A stretch of DNA of 64,000 bases, taken from NCBI GenBank assembly GCA_045046885.1, contig JASFYX010000017.1, positions 16,530 to 80,529 on the forward strand. The letters are read 5' to 3'. Position 1 is the first letter of the stretch. The number at the start of each line of letters is the position of its first letter. The DNA comes from CG1-02-35-72 sp045046885 (GTDB taxonomy: Bacteria > Bacteroidota > Bacteroidia > Flavobacteriales > Flavobacteriaceae). The notes beneath the pieces are model-generated. The model saw nothing but the letters and a program-made list of their open reading frames with translations. It did no database searches and had not been told where the DNA came from. Both the position numbers and the translations under genes were made by a program. Shown here piece by piece: positions 33,281 through 42,017 of this stretch.

Positions 33281-34780
33281 ATGAAAAAATATTTTATAAT
33301 CTGCTTCTTAGCCTGTAATTTTTTAGCATTTAGCCAAGAAAAAAGTGGTAATATCTCTATATCAGACAGTATAAAAGAGCCCGTTGCTATTTCTAAAATT
33401 GCCCAAGGTTTTAGAGATTTTGAAGAAACACGCAAAATGGACAGTCTATGGTTGGCTGCCAAATACAACTCGCCCTTATACGATAGTTTGGCTTATGTAA
33501 TTCCGGACGCCGAATTATTACCCTACACGCCCGATAGTTTGTTTACATCGAAACTTAAATCACGATTAGATAGTTTACATCATAATTCGCCTTTTAATAT
33601 TGCCTATAATCCCGTTTTAGAACGGGTGATAAAAACCTACCTAAAAACGCGCAGAAAGGCTATTGCCAATTTAATGACAAAGGCAAAATTTTATTTTCCC
33701 CTTTTTGAAGAAGTTTTAGACAAATACGACATTCCGTTAGAAATGAAATATTTAGCCATTGTAGAATCGGCTTTAAAACCCAATGCAAGATCGGGTGCCG
33801 GAGCCAAAGGTTTATGGCAATTTATGTACAATACGGGTAAGATGTTCGATTTAAAAGTCAGTTCTTATGTTGACGAGCGCGCCGATCCTTTAAAATCTAC
33901 TGAAGCCGCATGTAAATATTTAGAAAGTTTACACAACACTTTTGACGATTGGGATTTGGCTTTAGCAGCTTATAATTCGGGCCCTGGTAATGTTACCAAA
34001 GCTATCAGGCGTTCTGGTGGTTATAAAAATTATTGGAATATTAGACCTTATTTACCAAGAGAAACCCAAGGATATGTCCCTGCTTTTTATGCCACAATGT
34101 ATATTTTTGAGTATGCCAAAGAGCACAATTTACGTCCTAACGCTTTTTCAATTTCCTATTTTGAAACAGATACCATTAGGGTTAAAAGACAACTCACTTT
34201 CGCACAGATTAACAAAGTTTTAGAGACTGACAACACTTTATTATGGCAACTCAATCCGCAATATAAATTGGGTATTATTCCGTATGTAAAAGGACGTCAT
34301 TACAGTCTGCGTTTACCCTACGATTTATCGGGTATTTTTGTTGCTAATGAAGATTCTATTTACGCTTATGCTGCCGCGGATGATGCTGCTCGTGAAAAAC
34401 CATTACCCAAATATTTTGAAATCAACAGCCGTATTAGATACCGTATCCGCAATGGTGATTTTTTAGGTAAAATTGCCAATAAATACGGCGTTACCATCAG
34501 TAAATTAAAAAGGTGGAATGGTTTAAAAAGCTCTAGACTGAGTATTGGGCAACGTCTTACTATTTATCCGCGTCGTTTTCCTTCAGTTAAAAGGAGAAGT
34601 ACAAAAAAATCTACTCCTAAAGGTAAATACACCGTTTATATAGTTAAAAAAGGAGACTCGCTTTGGAGTATTTCTAAGAAATATCCTAAAGTTACTATGA
34701 AGCAATTAAAAGATTGGAACAATATTTGGAATGGTAAACAATTAAAACCCGGCACCAAATTAAAAATATATAAAAGCTAA
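33281..34780 (+). CDS. Lytic transglycosylase with LysM domains (MltD-like)
   Basis: A 499-residue exported enzyme that cleaves peptidoglycan glycan strands to anhydro-muropeptides. It has a signal peptide (IICFLACNFLAFSQ), an SLT domain at about residues 135-250 with the catalytic Glu in LAIVESALKPNARSGAGAKG, followed by LWQFMYNTGKMFDLKV and AAYNSGPGNVTKAI, then two LysM modules (YRIRNGDFLGKIANKYGVTI; YIVKKGDSLWSISKKYPKV) that bind peptidoglycan. The domain order equals that of MltD. DUF4837 follows after six bases. Confidence 0.93.
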   Translation: MKKYFIICFLACNFLAFSQEKSGNISISDSIKEPVAISKIAQGFRDFEETRKMDSLWLAAKYNSPLYDSLAYVIPDAELLPYTPDSLFTSKLKSRLDSLHHNSPFNIAYNPVLERVIKTYLKTRRKAIANLMTKAKFYFPLFEEVLDKYDIPLEMKYLAIVESALKPNARSGAGAKGLWQFMYNTGKMFDLKVSSYVDERADPLKSTEAACKYLESLHNTFDDWDLALAAYNSGPGNVTKAIRRSGGYKNYWNIRPYLPRETQGYVPAFYATMYIFEYAKEHNLRPNAFSISYFETDTIRVKRQLTFAQINKVLETDNTLLWQLNPQYKLGIIPYVKGRHYSLRLPYDLSGIFVANEDSIYAYAAADDAAREKPLPKYFEINSRIRYRIRNGDFLGKIANKYGVTISKLKRWNGLKSSRLSIGQRLTIYPRRFPSVKRRSTKKSTPKGKYTVYIVKKGDSLWSISKKYPKVTMKQLKDWNNIWNGKQLKPGTKLKIYKS

Positions 34781-34786
34781 ACTCAA

Positions 34787-35752
34787 ATGAAAAAAGTATT
34801 TGTACTCATTGGTATTTTAATTGCCTTTGTAAGTTGTAACACTGGTAAAAATAAATTGATATTAAAATCGTCTACAGGACGTATAAATTCTATGTTGGTT
34901 GTTATAAAAAACAGCCAATGGAATTCACAAGTTGGTACAACTCTCAAGGAGCTGGTAAATGTACCTGTTGCAGGATTAACTCAGCCCGAAAAACAGTTTA
35001 GAGTTACGCAAATAAGTCCCGAAAAGTTTAATACTCTTTTTGAAAATAATCGCAATATTTTAGTTGTAGGAATTACTCGAAAAGCTACTTTTAAAATTGT
35101 CTCTAACAAATATGCCGGTCCCCAAAAATTTATAACTATTACAGGTAAAAATGAAGCTGATTTAATAGCCCGAATAAAACTATATTTTGACGAAATAAAA
35201 AATATTTTTAAGCAAAATGATTTAGCCTTATATCAACAAAAACTAGCCAAAAAAGTTTGGGATAACAAGCAACTTTTGGCGCTCAATAAATTTAAGATGA
35301 TTGTCCCAAAAAAGTATAGAGTTGTAGAGAACACCTCCGCTTTTTTATGGTTGCGTAAACATTTAATAAATGATGGTAATTTAAACATCTTGGCTTACTC
35401 AATGCCATTGACAAATGAAAATTTAACTCTCTCTAAAATACTCAGCAAAAGAGATAGTATTGGTAAAAAATATCTACTAGGCCAGTTGCCAAATTCATAT
35501 ATGCAAACATCTTACGAACTTAAACCAATTATGACGCCTTATAAAATAAATGGTATAAAAGCTTATGAAATTCGCGGTATTTGGGAAGTGAAAAACGATT
35601 TTATGGGTGGCTCTTTTATAAATTACAGTTTTATTGATACAAAAAATAATAGGGTTTTATGCCTCGACGGATTTATTTATGCGCCCAACCAAAATAAACG
35701 CGATTATCTTTTTGAATTAGAAGCCATATTTAAATCTTTAAAGTTTAAATAA
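34787..35752 (+). CDS. DUF4837 lipoprotein
   Basis: A 321-residue lipoprotein (lipobox IAFVSC) of the Bacteroidota family DUF4837. Diagnostic stretches are KSSTGRINSMLVVIKNSQWN, the long middle region, and a final FVYAPN-like element (LDGFIYAPNQNKRDYLFELE). The family has no known function. Its close coupling to the lytic transglycosylase (six-base gap) suggests an envelope role; this is inference from order only. Confidence 0.82.
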   Translation: MKKVFVLIGILIAFVSCNTGKNKLILKSSTGRINSMLVVIKNSQWNSQVGTTLKELVNVPVAGLTQPEKQFRVTQISPEKFNTLFENNRNILVVGITRKATFKIVSNKYAGPQKFITITGKNEADLIARIKLYFDEIKNIFKQNDLALYQQKLAKKVWDNKQLLALNKFKMIVPKKYRVVENTSAFLWLRKHLINDGNLNILAYSMPLTNENLTLSKILSKRDSIGKKYLLGQLPNSYMQTSYELKPIMTPYKINGIKAYEIRGIWEVKNDFMGGSFINYSFIDTKNNRVLCLDGFIYAPNQNKRDYLFELEAIFKSLKFK

Positions 35753-35767
35753 ATACTATTTAATTAG

Positions 35768-35775
35768 TAATTTTG
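35768..35775 (+). promoter_or_regulatory. -7 box before tRNA-Lys
   Basis: TAATTTTG matches TAnnTTTG, 11 bases before the tRNA 5' end, which is where transcription should start. No TTG at -33. Confidence 0.4.
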
Positions 35776-35786
35776 AATCAGATTAT

Positions 35787-35859
35787 CGGCCTCTAGCTCA
35801 GCTGGCAGAGCATCTGACTCTTAATCAGAGGGTCGTGGGTTCGAACCCCACGGGGCCGA
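35787..35859 (+). tRNA. tRNA-Lys (anticodon CTT)
   Basis: A 73-nt cloverleaf: acceptor CGGCCTC with GGGGCCG, D-stem GCTC/GAGC, anticodon stem TCTGA/TCAGA with loop CTCTTAA, T-stem GTGGG/CCCAC with loop TTCGAAC. CCA is not encoded. Confidence 0.96.
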
Positions 35860-35871
35860 CATGAAAAACAT

Positions 35872-35903
35872 AAAAAAAGCAGCTTAAAAAAGCTGCTTTT
35901 TTT
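35872..35903. terminator. Bidirectional terminator between tRNA-Lys and infB
   Basis: AAAAAAAGCAGCTT pairs with AAGCTGCTTTTTTT (14 bp, 4-nt loop). It ends the tRNA transcript on the plus strand and the rimP-nusA-infB transcript on the minus strand. Confidence 0.9.
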
Positions 35904-35921
35904 ATAAATATATCGAAAATA

Positions 35922-38717
35922 TTATTTCAATTTTTTCTTAACAGATACTTCTTGATAGGCTTCTATAATATCTTCTACACGAATATCGTTGTAATTTTTA
36001 ATACTCAATCCGCAATCAAATCCTTTGGTTACTTCTTTAACATCATCTTTAAAACGTTTTAACGAAGATAATTCTCCTGTATAAACTACCACACCATCTC
36101 TTATGAGGCGTATTTTAGAGTTTCTCAAGATTTTACCAGTAGTTACCATACAACCTGCAATAGTGCCAATTTTAGAAATCTTAAATATTTCTCTAATTTC
36201 TACATTACCTGTTATTTCTTCTTTAATTTCTGGCGATAACATGCCTTCCATTGCATCTTTTACATCGTTTATAACATCATAAATAATGGCATAATTTTTA
36301 ATATCTATTTCTTCTTTATCTGCCAATTGTCTAGCTACAGCTGATGGTCTCACATTAAATCCTATAATAATAGCCTCAGAAGCAGACGCTAATAAAACAT
36401 CAGATTCTGTAATGGCACCAACACCTTTATGAATAATTTTAACCTGAATTTCTTCAGTAGATAATTTTTCTAAAGAATCGGTTAATGCTTCTACAGAGCC
36501 ATCAACATCACCTTTAAGGATAAGGTTTAATTCTTTGAAATCGCCTAAAGCAATACGACGACCAATCTCATCAAGTGTAATGTGTTTTTGTGTTCTAACA
36601 GATTGCTCACGTTGTAACTGGCTTCTTTTGCTAGCAACTTGTTTAGCTTCGCGTTCGTCGTCTAAAATATTAAATTTATCGCCCGCTTGTGGTGCACCAT
36701 CTAAACCTAAAACAGAAACTGGCAATGATGGTCCTGCTTCTTTTACTTTATTACCGCGTTCATCGAACATAGCTTTGACCTTACCACTGTGTGTTCCGGC
36801 CAACATATAATCGCCTATTTTTAAAGTTCCTGCTTCTACTAAAATAGTTGCTACATACCCTTTCCCTTTATCTAATAAAGCTTCTACTACAGTACCATTC
36901 GCATTTTTATTTGGATTTGCTTTTAACTCTAATAATTCTGCTTCTAAAAGTACTTTTTCCAGTAAATCTTTAACGCCTTCTCCTGTTTTAGCAGACAAAT
37001 CTTGCGATTGTATTTTACCACCCCAATCTTCTACTAATAAATTCATTTGGGCTAAACCATCTTTAACCTTTTCGGGATTTGCATCTGGTTTATCTATTTT
37101 ATTTATAGCAAAAACCATAGGGATTCCTGCGGCTTGCGCATGACTAATTGCTTCTCTAGTTTGAGGCATAATAGCATCGTCTGCAGCCACTACTATAATA
37201 GCTAAATCTGTAACTTGAGCCCCTCTAGCACGCATCGCTGTAAAAGCTTCGTGACCAGGCGTATCTAAAAATGTAATAAACTGACCATCTTTAAGTTTTA
37301 CAGAATAGGCACCAATATGTTGTGTTATACCACCTGATTCGCCAGCAATAACATTTGTCTCTCTAATATAATCTAATAAAGATGTTTTACCGTGATCAAC
37401 ATGTCCCATTATGGTAACAATAGGCGCACGAGGTACTAAATCTTCTTCTTTATCTTCTACTACAACTATTGCTTCTTCAACATCTGCTTTTACAAACTCT
37501 ACGGTATAACCAAATTCATCTGCAACTATACTTAATGTTTCAGCGTCGAGGCGTTGGTTCATGGTTACCATCATTCCTAAAGACATACAAGCCGAAATAA
37601 TATCTGTAACAGAAACATTCATCATTGTAGCCACTTCACTAGCCGTAACAAATTCAGTTACGCTAAGAGTTTTACTTTCTGCTGCTTGAATTTCTAAATC
37701 AATTTCGGACTGTTGGCGGTGTAAATCACGTTTTTCCTTACGATGCTTTGCCCCTTTTGATTTAGTCTTTCCTTGAAGTTTTTCAAGTGTTTCGCGAATT
37801 TGTTTTTGAACTTCTGCTTCTGTGGGCTCTTCTTTTACAAAAGGTGTGCGTCCTTTAGCAGAGCGGCCTTTGTCTTTGTTGTAAGCACCACCTCTGTTAT
37901 TATTTGAACCAGCTCCTGTTTTAGCAAAAGGTTTGTGTATTCTTTTACGTTTTTTACGATTCTGATTTTGTCTATCAGCACTCTCTTTTTTGGTATTAGC
38001 TACAGTTTCTTTTTTCTTTTTTGGTTTTTCAAATTGTTTTAAATCAATTTTTTGACCTGTTAATCTAGGACCCCCTAATTTTTTATATTGTGTTTTTATT
38101 TTGGTGTCAGTAGACGTTTCTTTAACGGGTTTTTTTACTTCTTTTTTAACCTCCGATTCCTTAACTTCTTCTTTTACTTTCCCCGTTAAAGGCTTCTCTT
38201 CAGAAACACCTTTAACTTCCGCTTTAGCTATAGGTTCTTTTGGTTCTGGTTTTTCTTCTTTTTTAGGCGCTTCAACAACAGGTTTGTCTTCTTTAACCTC
38301 TTCTATAACAGGAGCAGGTTCAGAAATTTTTTCTGGTTTTTCTTCTTTTTTAGGACTTGGGTCTAAATCTATTTGACCAACTTTTTTAAACATGACCTTT
38401 TCTGAGTCTGTTTTAAAGATTTCTTTACGTGCTCTTTCATCTGCAAGACGTTTTTCTTCTTGCTCTTTTTCGAGGGCTTCGCGTAGGGCTTCTTTTTCTT
38501 TACGTTTTTCTTCGCCTACTTCTTTAGAAGCGGCTTTCTTACTTCTGTCGGTTTGGAAACCATCTAAAAGTACATTGTAAACATCGTTTGATATTTTAGA
38601 AGTCGGTCTGGCTTCTATTTCAATACCATTTTTTGCCAAATGTTCTACTGCCCTATCTAGAGAAATATTGAGTTCCCTTAAAACCTTGTTTAACCTTAAT
38701 GTTTTGTTTTCGGCCAT
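35922..38717 (-). CDS. infB: Translation initiation factor IF-2
   Basis: IF-2 delivers fMet-tRNA to the 30S subunit. The 931-residue protein has an IF2 N-terminal helix domain (LRLNKVLRELNISLDRAVEH), a long charged Lys/Glu-rich linker (to about residue 330), a second IF2_N-like segment (VTASEVATMMNVSVTDIISA), and the GTPase domain with G1 GHVDHGKTSLLD, G3 DTPGHEAF and G4 NKID, followed by domains II-IV. Third gene of the rimP-nusA-infB unit, 25 bases after nusA. A terminator lies behind it. Confidence 0.97.
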   Translation of the reverse strand: MAENKTLRLNKVLRELNISLDRAVEHLAKNGIEIEARPTSKISNDVYNVLLDGFQTDRSKKAASKEVGEEKRKEKEALREALEKEQEEKRLADERARKEIFKTDSEKVMFKKVGQIDLDPSPKKEEKPEKISEPAPVIEEVKEDKPVVEAPKKEEKPEPKEPIAKAEVKGVSEEKPLTGKVKEEVKESEVKKEVKKPVKETSTDTKIKTQYKKLGGPRLTGQKIDLKQFEKPKKKKETVANTKKESADRQNQNRKKRKRIHKPFAKTGAGSNNNRGGAYNKDKGRSAKGRTPFVKEEPTEAEVQKQIRETLEKLQGKTKSKGAKHRKEKRDLHRQQSEIDLEIQAAESKTLSVTEFVTASEVATMMNVSVTDIISACMSLGMMVTMNQRLDAETLSIVADEFGYTVEFVKADVEEAIVVVEDKEEDLVPRAPIVTIMGHVDHGKTSLLDYIRETNVIAGESGGITQHIGAYSVKLKDGQFITFLDTPGHEAFTAMRARGAQVTDLAIIVVAADDAIMPQTREAISHAQAAGIPMVFAINKIDKPDANPEKVKDGLAQMNLLVEDWGGKIQSQDLSAKTGEGVKDLLEKVLLEAELLELKANPNKNANGTVVEALLDKGKGYVATILVEAGTLKIGDYMLAGTHSGKVKAMFDERGNKVKEAGPSLPVSVLGLDGAPQAGDKFNILDDEREAKQVASKRSQLQREQSVRTQKHITLDEIGRRIALGDFKELNLILKGDVDGSVEALTDSLEKLSTEEIQVKIIHKGVGAITESDVLLASASEAIIIGFNVRPSAVARQLADKEEIDIKNYAIIYDVINDVKDAMEGMLSPEIKEEITGNVEIREIFKISKIGTIAGCMVTTGKILRNSKIRLIRDGVVVYTGELSSLKRFKDDVKEVTKGFDCGLSIKNYNDIRVEDIIEAYQEVSVKKKLK

Positions 38718-38742
38718 ATTTTAAATTTAAAAAACCTGATTC

Positions 38743-39990
38743 TTAACTGTCAAATTCTTCTTTGAGTATTCTTTGTACTTCTATAATTGTTTCTTCTTCT
38801 AAATCTGTGCGTTTAACCAAATCGTTTACATCTTGTTCTAACACACTTTTTGCGGTATCTAAACCTACATTTTTAAGCTCTTGTAAAATCCAAGCATCTA
38901 TTTCATCTGAAAATTCTGTCAACTCTACATCTTCATCGCCATAACCTTCGCGTTGCACATCTAATTCAAAACCTGTTAACTGACTTGCTAATCTGATATT
39001 GACACCGTTCTTACCAATGGCTTTTGAGACTTCTTCAGGTTTTAAATACACATCTACACGTGGTTTTTTACCTTCTTCGGCTTCATGAATCGTCATAGAA
39101 ACAACTTTAGCAGGACTTAAAGAACGTGCTATGAGTAATTGTGTGTTATTTGTAAAATTAATAACATCAATATTTTCGTTTCCTAATTCTCTTACAATTC
39201 CGTGAATTCTTGAGCCTTTCATACCTACACAAGCCCCAACTGGGTCAATTCTATCGTCATAAGAATCTACCGCTACTTTGGCTTTTTCACCTGGAATACG
39301 GGCTACTTTTTTAATATTTATTAAGCCGTCAAATACTTCTGGTATTTCTTGCTCGAATAATTTTTCTAAAAATTCTGTAGATGTTCTAGACATAATAATT
39401 ACGGGTTTGTTTCCGCGTAATTCAACAGATTTTATGACACCTCTAACAGATTCTCCTTTTCTAAAATAATCTGAACGAATTTGTTCGCTTTTTGGCAAAA
39501 TAATTTCATTCCCATCATCGTCAAGTAAAATAACGGCATTGTGTTTTATATGATGTACTTCTGCACTATAAATCTCTCCTTCTAAGTCTTTAAATTGTTT
39601 AAAGATATTGGTATTGTCGTGTTCTTGAATTTTAGCAATTAAATTCTGACGTAAAGCCAAAATAGAACGACGTCCTAAATCTATGAGTTTAACCTCTTCA
39701 GACACATCTTCACCAACTTCAAAATCGGGTTCTATTTTATGTGCTTCTGTAAGCGATATCTCTTCAAGAGGTTCTTCAACTTCGCCGTCGGCTACAACAA
39801 CACGGTTATGCCAGATTTCTAAATCGCCTTTATCGGGATTTATAATAATATCAAAGTTATCATCAGACCCAAATTTACGTTTTAAAGTGGCTCTAAATAC
39901 ATCTTCTAAAATGGCCATAAGTGTAACCCTATCGATACTTTTATCGTCTTTGAATTCTGAAAATGATTCGATTAATGCGATATTTTCCAT
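38743..39990 (-). CDS. nusA: Transcription termination/antitermination factor NusA
   Basis: NusA binds RNA polymerase and modulates pausing, termination and antitermination. The 415-residue protein begins with the N-terminal RNAP-binding domain (MAILEDVFRATLKRKFGSDD), then an S1 domain (LEGEIYSAEVHHIKHNAVIL), a first KH domain (DRIDPVGACVGMKGSRIHGI) and a second KH domain (LKPEEVSKAIGKNGVNIRLA), and ends with a short acidic tail. It has no E. coli-type acidic repeats, which is normal outside Proteobacteria. Nine bases after rimP. Confidence 0.97.
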   Translation of the reverse strand: MENIALIESFSEFKDDKSIDRVTLMAILEDVFRATLKRKFGSDDNFDIIINPDKGDLEIWHNRVVVADGEVEEPLEEISLTEAHKIEPDFEVGEDVSEEVKLIDLGRRSILALRQNLIAKIQEHDNTNIFKQFKDLEGEIYSAEVHHIKHNAVILLDDDGNEIILPKSEQIRSDYFRKGESVRGVIKSVELRGNKPVIIMSRTSTEFLEKLFEQEIPEVFDGLINIKKVARIPGEKAKVAVDSYDDRIDPVGACVGMKGSRIHGIVRELGNENIDVINFTNNTQLLIARSLSPAKVVSMTIHEAEEGKKPRVDVYLKPEEVSKAIGKNGVNIRLASQLTGFELDVQREGYGDEDVELTEFSDEIDAWILQELKNVGLDTAKSVLEQDVNDLVKRTDLEEETIIEVQRILKEEFDS

Positions 39991-39999
39991 TACTAATTT

Positions 40000-40467
40000 T
40001 TAATTGAATTTTATTTTAACTTTTGCTTCTTTAATATCATCAAATACAATTGATGCTTCTTTTTTTACTGTTACTTTACCTTTGCCAATTGGTTTAGGTT
40101 CGCGCGCTTTCCAGCTTAAATTTATCAACTCTTCATCAACAGTTGTTAAAGCACCTTCTATTTTGGTACCGTCATTTAATTTTACACTTAAAGTACGGCC
40201 AATATTTTTACGGTACTGTCTTTTCATTATCAAAGGTTCAGATGCTCCTGCGGTTGTTACCTCTAATGAAAAATCTTCTTCTTCACGATCTAAATTGTGC
40301 TCAATTTTTCTACTTATCCTCATACATTCGCTTAAAGGAACACCTTCATCTCCATCTACCACAACTTTTATTTTATTATCTACGCTAATTGTAGCCGAAA
40401 TTAAAAACAAACTTGTGTTTTCTTCTAGCGCCTCATTTAAAAGATCAAATACTTTTTTCTGCTCCAT
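40000..40467 (-). CDS. rimP: Ribosome maturation factor RimP
   Basis: RimP assists 30S subunit maturation. The start at 40467 (MEQKKVFDLLNEALEENTSL) gives about 155 residues, the usual size; the frame is open for 66 more codons upstream, but that stretch overlaps the promoter and leader and reads as non-protein-like. Motifs: FLISATISVDNKIKVVVDGD, ECMRISRKIEHNLDREEEDF, then the C-terminal SH3-like part (RTLSVKLNDGTKIEGALTTV). Two-gene downstream order nusA, infB is the standard operon. Confidence 0.93.
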   Translation of the reverse strand: MEQKKVFDLLNEALEENTSLFLISATISVDNKIKVVVDGDEGVPLSECMRISRKIEHNLDREEEDFSLEVTTAGASEPLIMKRQYRKNIGRTLSVKLNDGTKIEGALTTVDEELINLSWKAREPKPIGKGKVTVKKEASIVFDDIKEAKVKIKFN

Positions 40468-40476
40468 TTTGCGTAC

Positions 40477-40498
40477 AAAAAAAGGGCTTTTAATGCCC
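40477..40498 (-). promoter_or_regulatory. Terminator-like hairpin in rimP leader (candidate attenuator)
   Basis: On the minus strand GGGC-ATTAAAA-GCCC is followed by T7, ten bases before the rimP start. It sits between the promoter and the gene, so it could end transcripts early. The stem is only four base pairs, so the call is tentative. Confidence 0.4.
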
Positions 40499-40528
40499 CA
40501 CCTGTGTTCTTCGTCGTAATTTTCGGTG

Positions 40529-40559
40529 CAAATATAATACATATTATGCATTTTGACAA
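40529..40559 (-). promoter_or_regulatory. Promoter of rimP-nusA-infB (TTG-N20-TATATTTG)
   Basis: On the minus strand TTG (40559-40557) and TATATTTG (40536-40529) are separated by 20 bases. This is the textbook Bacteroidota housekeeping promoter and would give a leader of about 55 bases before the RimP ATG. Confidence 0.75.
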
Positions 40560-40630
40560 AAAACTGTGCTGAAAATCCTTCCTTGTATATTAAAGGTTTT
40601 TCAGAATAAATATTTGAGAAGTAATAATAC

Positions 40631-41671
40631 TTATTTTGTGTACACTTTATTTTCTTGTTCTGCAACGCGAATAAAAGTTGTGCGCTTGGTTAATTCCTTA
40701 AGCCTTTGTGCGCCCACATAAGTACAGGCGCTTCTTAAACCACCTAAAATATCTTGTAGCGTCCTTTCGACTTTACCCTTATAAAGGACTTCAACAGTTT
40801 TGCCTTCGCTAGAGCGATATTCTGCTACACCTCCAGAATGTTTACCCATCGCTGTAGCGGAGCTCATACCATAAAACTTTTTAAAGGTTTGTCCATCGCG
40901 CTCTACAAAGGCACCACCACTTTCATCGTGTCCTGCCAACATACCGCCAAGCATTACAAAATCGGCACCCGCCCCAAAAGCTTTGGCAATATCGCCCGGA
41001 ATTGTACAGCCGCCATCGCTAATAATTTGTCCGCCTAAACCATGAGCGGCATCGGCACATTCTATTATAGCCGATAATTGTGGATAGCCTACTCCTGTTT
41101 TAACACGTGTAGTACAAACCGAACCCGGACCAATACCCACTTTAACAATATCGGCACCGGCTAAAATGAGTTCTTCAACCATTTCTCCAGTAACTACATT
41201 ACCCGCAATAATCACTTTATCAGGATATTGTTTACGGGTTTTACTGACAAAATTTACAAAATGCTCTGAATAACCATTGGCTACATCAATACATATAAAT
41301 TTTAATTTAGGGTTAATCTCAAATATCGAAGCCAATTTTGAAGCATCATTTTTACCTGTTCCTGTACTGACTGCTATATATTCTTCTATATTTTTAGGTG
41401 CTTTTTTAAAAAAGGTTTTCCATTCTGTATTTGTATAGTGTTTATGAACAGCTGTGAATAATTGTTTTTTTGACAAAGTTAAAGCCATATCAAAAGTACC
41501 AACAGTATCCATATTGGCTGCCATAACAGGAATGCCCGACCAATCTTTTTTACTATTTAAAAATTTAAACTCACGATTTAAACTCACCTCTGCCCTACTT
41601 TTTAGGGTTGACCTTTTAGGACGAATCATCACATCTTTAAAACCCAGTTTAATATCGTATTCTATTCTCAT
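40631..41671 (-). CDS. guaC: GMP reductase
   Basis: Reduces GMP to IMP with NADPH, returning guanine nucleotides to the purine pool. The 346-residue IMPDH/GMPR-type TIM barrel lacks a CBS insert and has KLGFKDVMIRPKRSTLKSRA at the start, ANMDTVGTFDMAL, then IAGNVVTGEMVEELILAGAD, VKVGIGPGSVCTTRVKTGVGY with the catalytic Cys, and GADFVMLGGMLAGHDESGG. The start LGFKDVMIRPKRS pattern marks GuaC rather than GuaB. A promoter with TAAATTTG lies upstream. Confidence 0.92.
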   Translation of the reverse strand: MRIEYDIKLGFKDVMIRPKRSTLKSRAEVSLNREFKFLNSKKDWSGIPVMAANMDTVGTFDMALTLSKKQLFTAVHKHYTNTEWKTFFKKAPKNIEEYIAVSTGTGKNDASKLASIFEINPKLKFICIDVANGYSEHFVNFVSKTRKQYPDKVIIAGNVVTGEMVEELILAGADIVKVGIGPGSVCTTRVKTGVGYPQLSAIIECADAAHGLGGQIISDGGCTIPGDIAKAFGAGADFVMLGGMLAGHDESGGAFVERDGQTFKKFYGMSSATAMGKHSGGVAEYRSSEGKTVEVLYKGKVERTLQDILGGLRSACTYVGAQRLKELTKRTTFIRVAEQENKVYTK

Positions 41672-41697
41672 AACTTATTGTAAAATTTATTGACTTT

Positions 41698-41724
41698 CAA
41701 ATTTAAGCGTTCTTAGCGATACAA
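41698..41724 (-). promoter_or_regulatory. Candidate guaC promoter
   Basis: On the minus strand TAAATTTG (41705-41698) is preceded by TTG (41724-41722) with a 16-base spacer, slightly shorter than usual. It is 27 bases before the guaC ATG. Confidence 0.5.
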
Positions 41725-42017
41725 TAAAAATAGACTGTTAATATTTATGAACAAATAAAATTTAAATAAAGTCAAAAAGATTTTTAATACACTACACAAA
41801 AAATATTTTCAAAAAAAATGACCAAATTTTATTTTTGGAACACTTATTGTATTCACATTTTTAACCATCCTAAAAGTTCAATAATTTCAATTACTATTCC
41901 AAAAATCCTTGGGAAAGACAGGATTACTCTGAACGCTTTTGCATAATAATTACCAGAGCTTAGCTCTTTTTATAACATATTTTTTAATCGTTTTTTTAAT
42001 CTTAATACTATTTTATT
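41725..42017. other. Divergent intergenic region guaC / VIT-vWA gene
   Basis: The whole gap is 346 bases (41672-42017). Besides the guaC promoter it contains a plus-strand -7 box TATTTTTG at 41830-41837, which could serve the VIT-vWA gene with a leader of about 170 bases, and a perfect 13-bp palindrome AGAGCT-T-AGCTCT at 41955-41967 in that leader, followed by T4. No ORF or RNA family was recognised. Confidence 0.4.

Noticed and set aside
40004..40519. 171-codon plus-strand ORF opposite rimP
   Set aside because: Serine-rich shadow of a well-identified gene, no start signal or family features.
40468..40665. N-terminal extension of rimP by 66 codons
   Set aside because: It covers the consensus promoter and leader, and typical RimP proteins begin at the chosen ATG.
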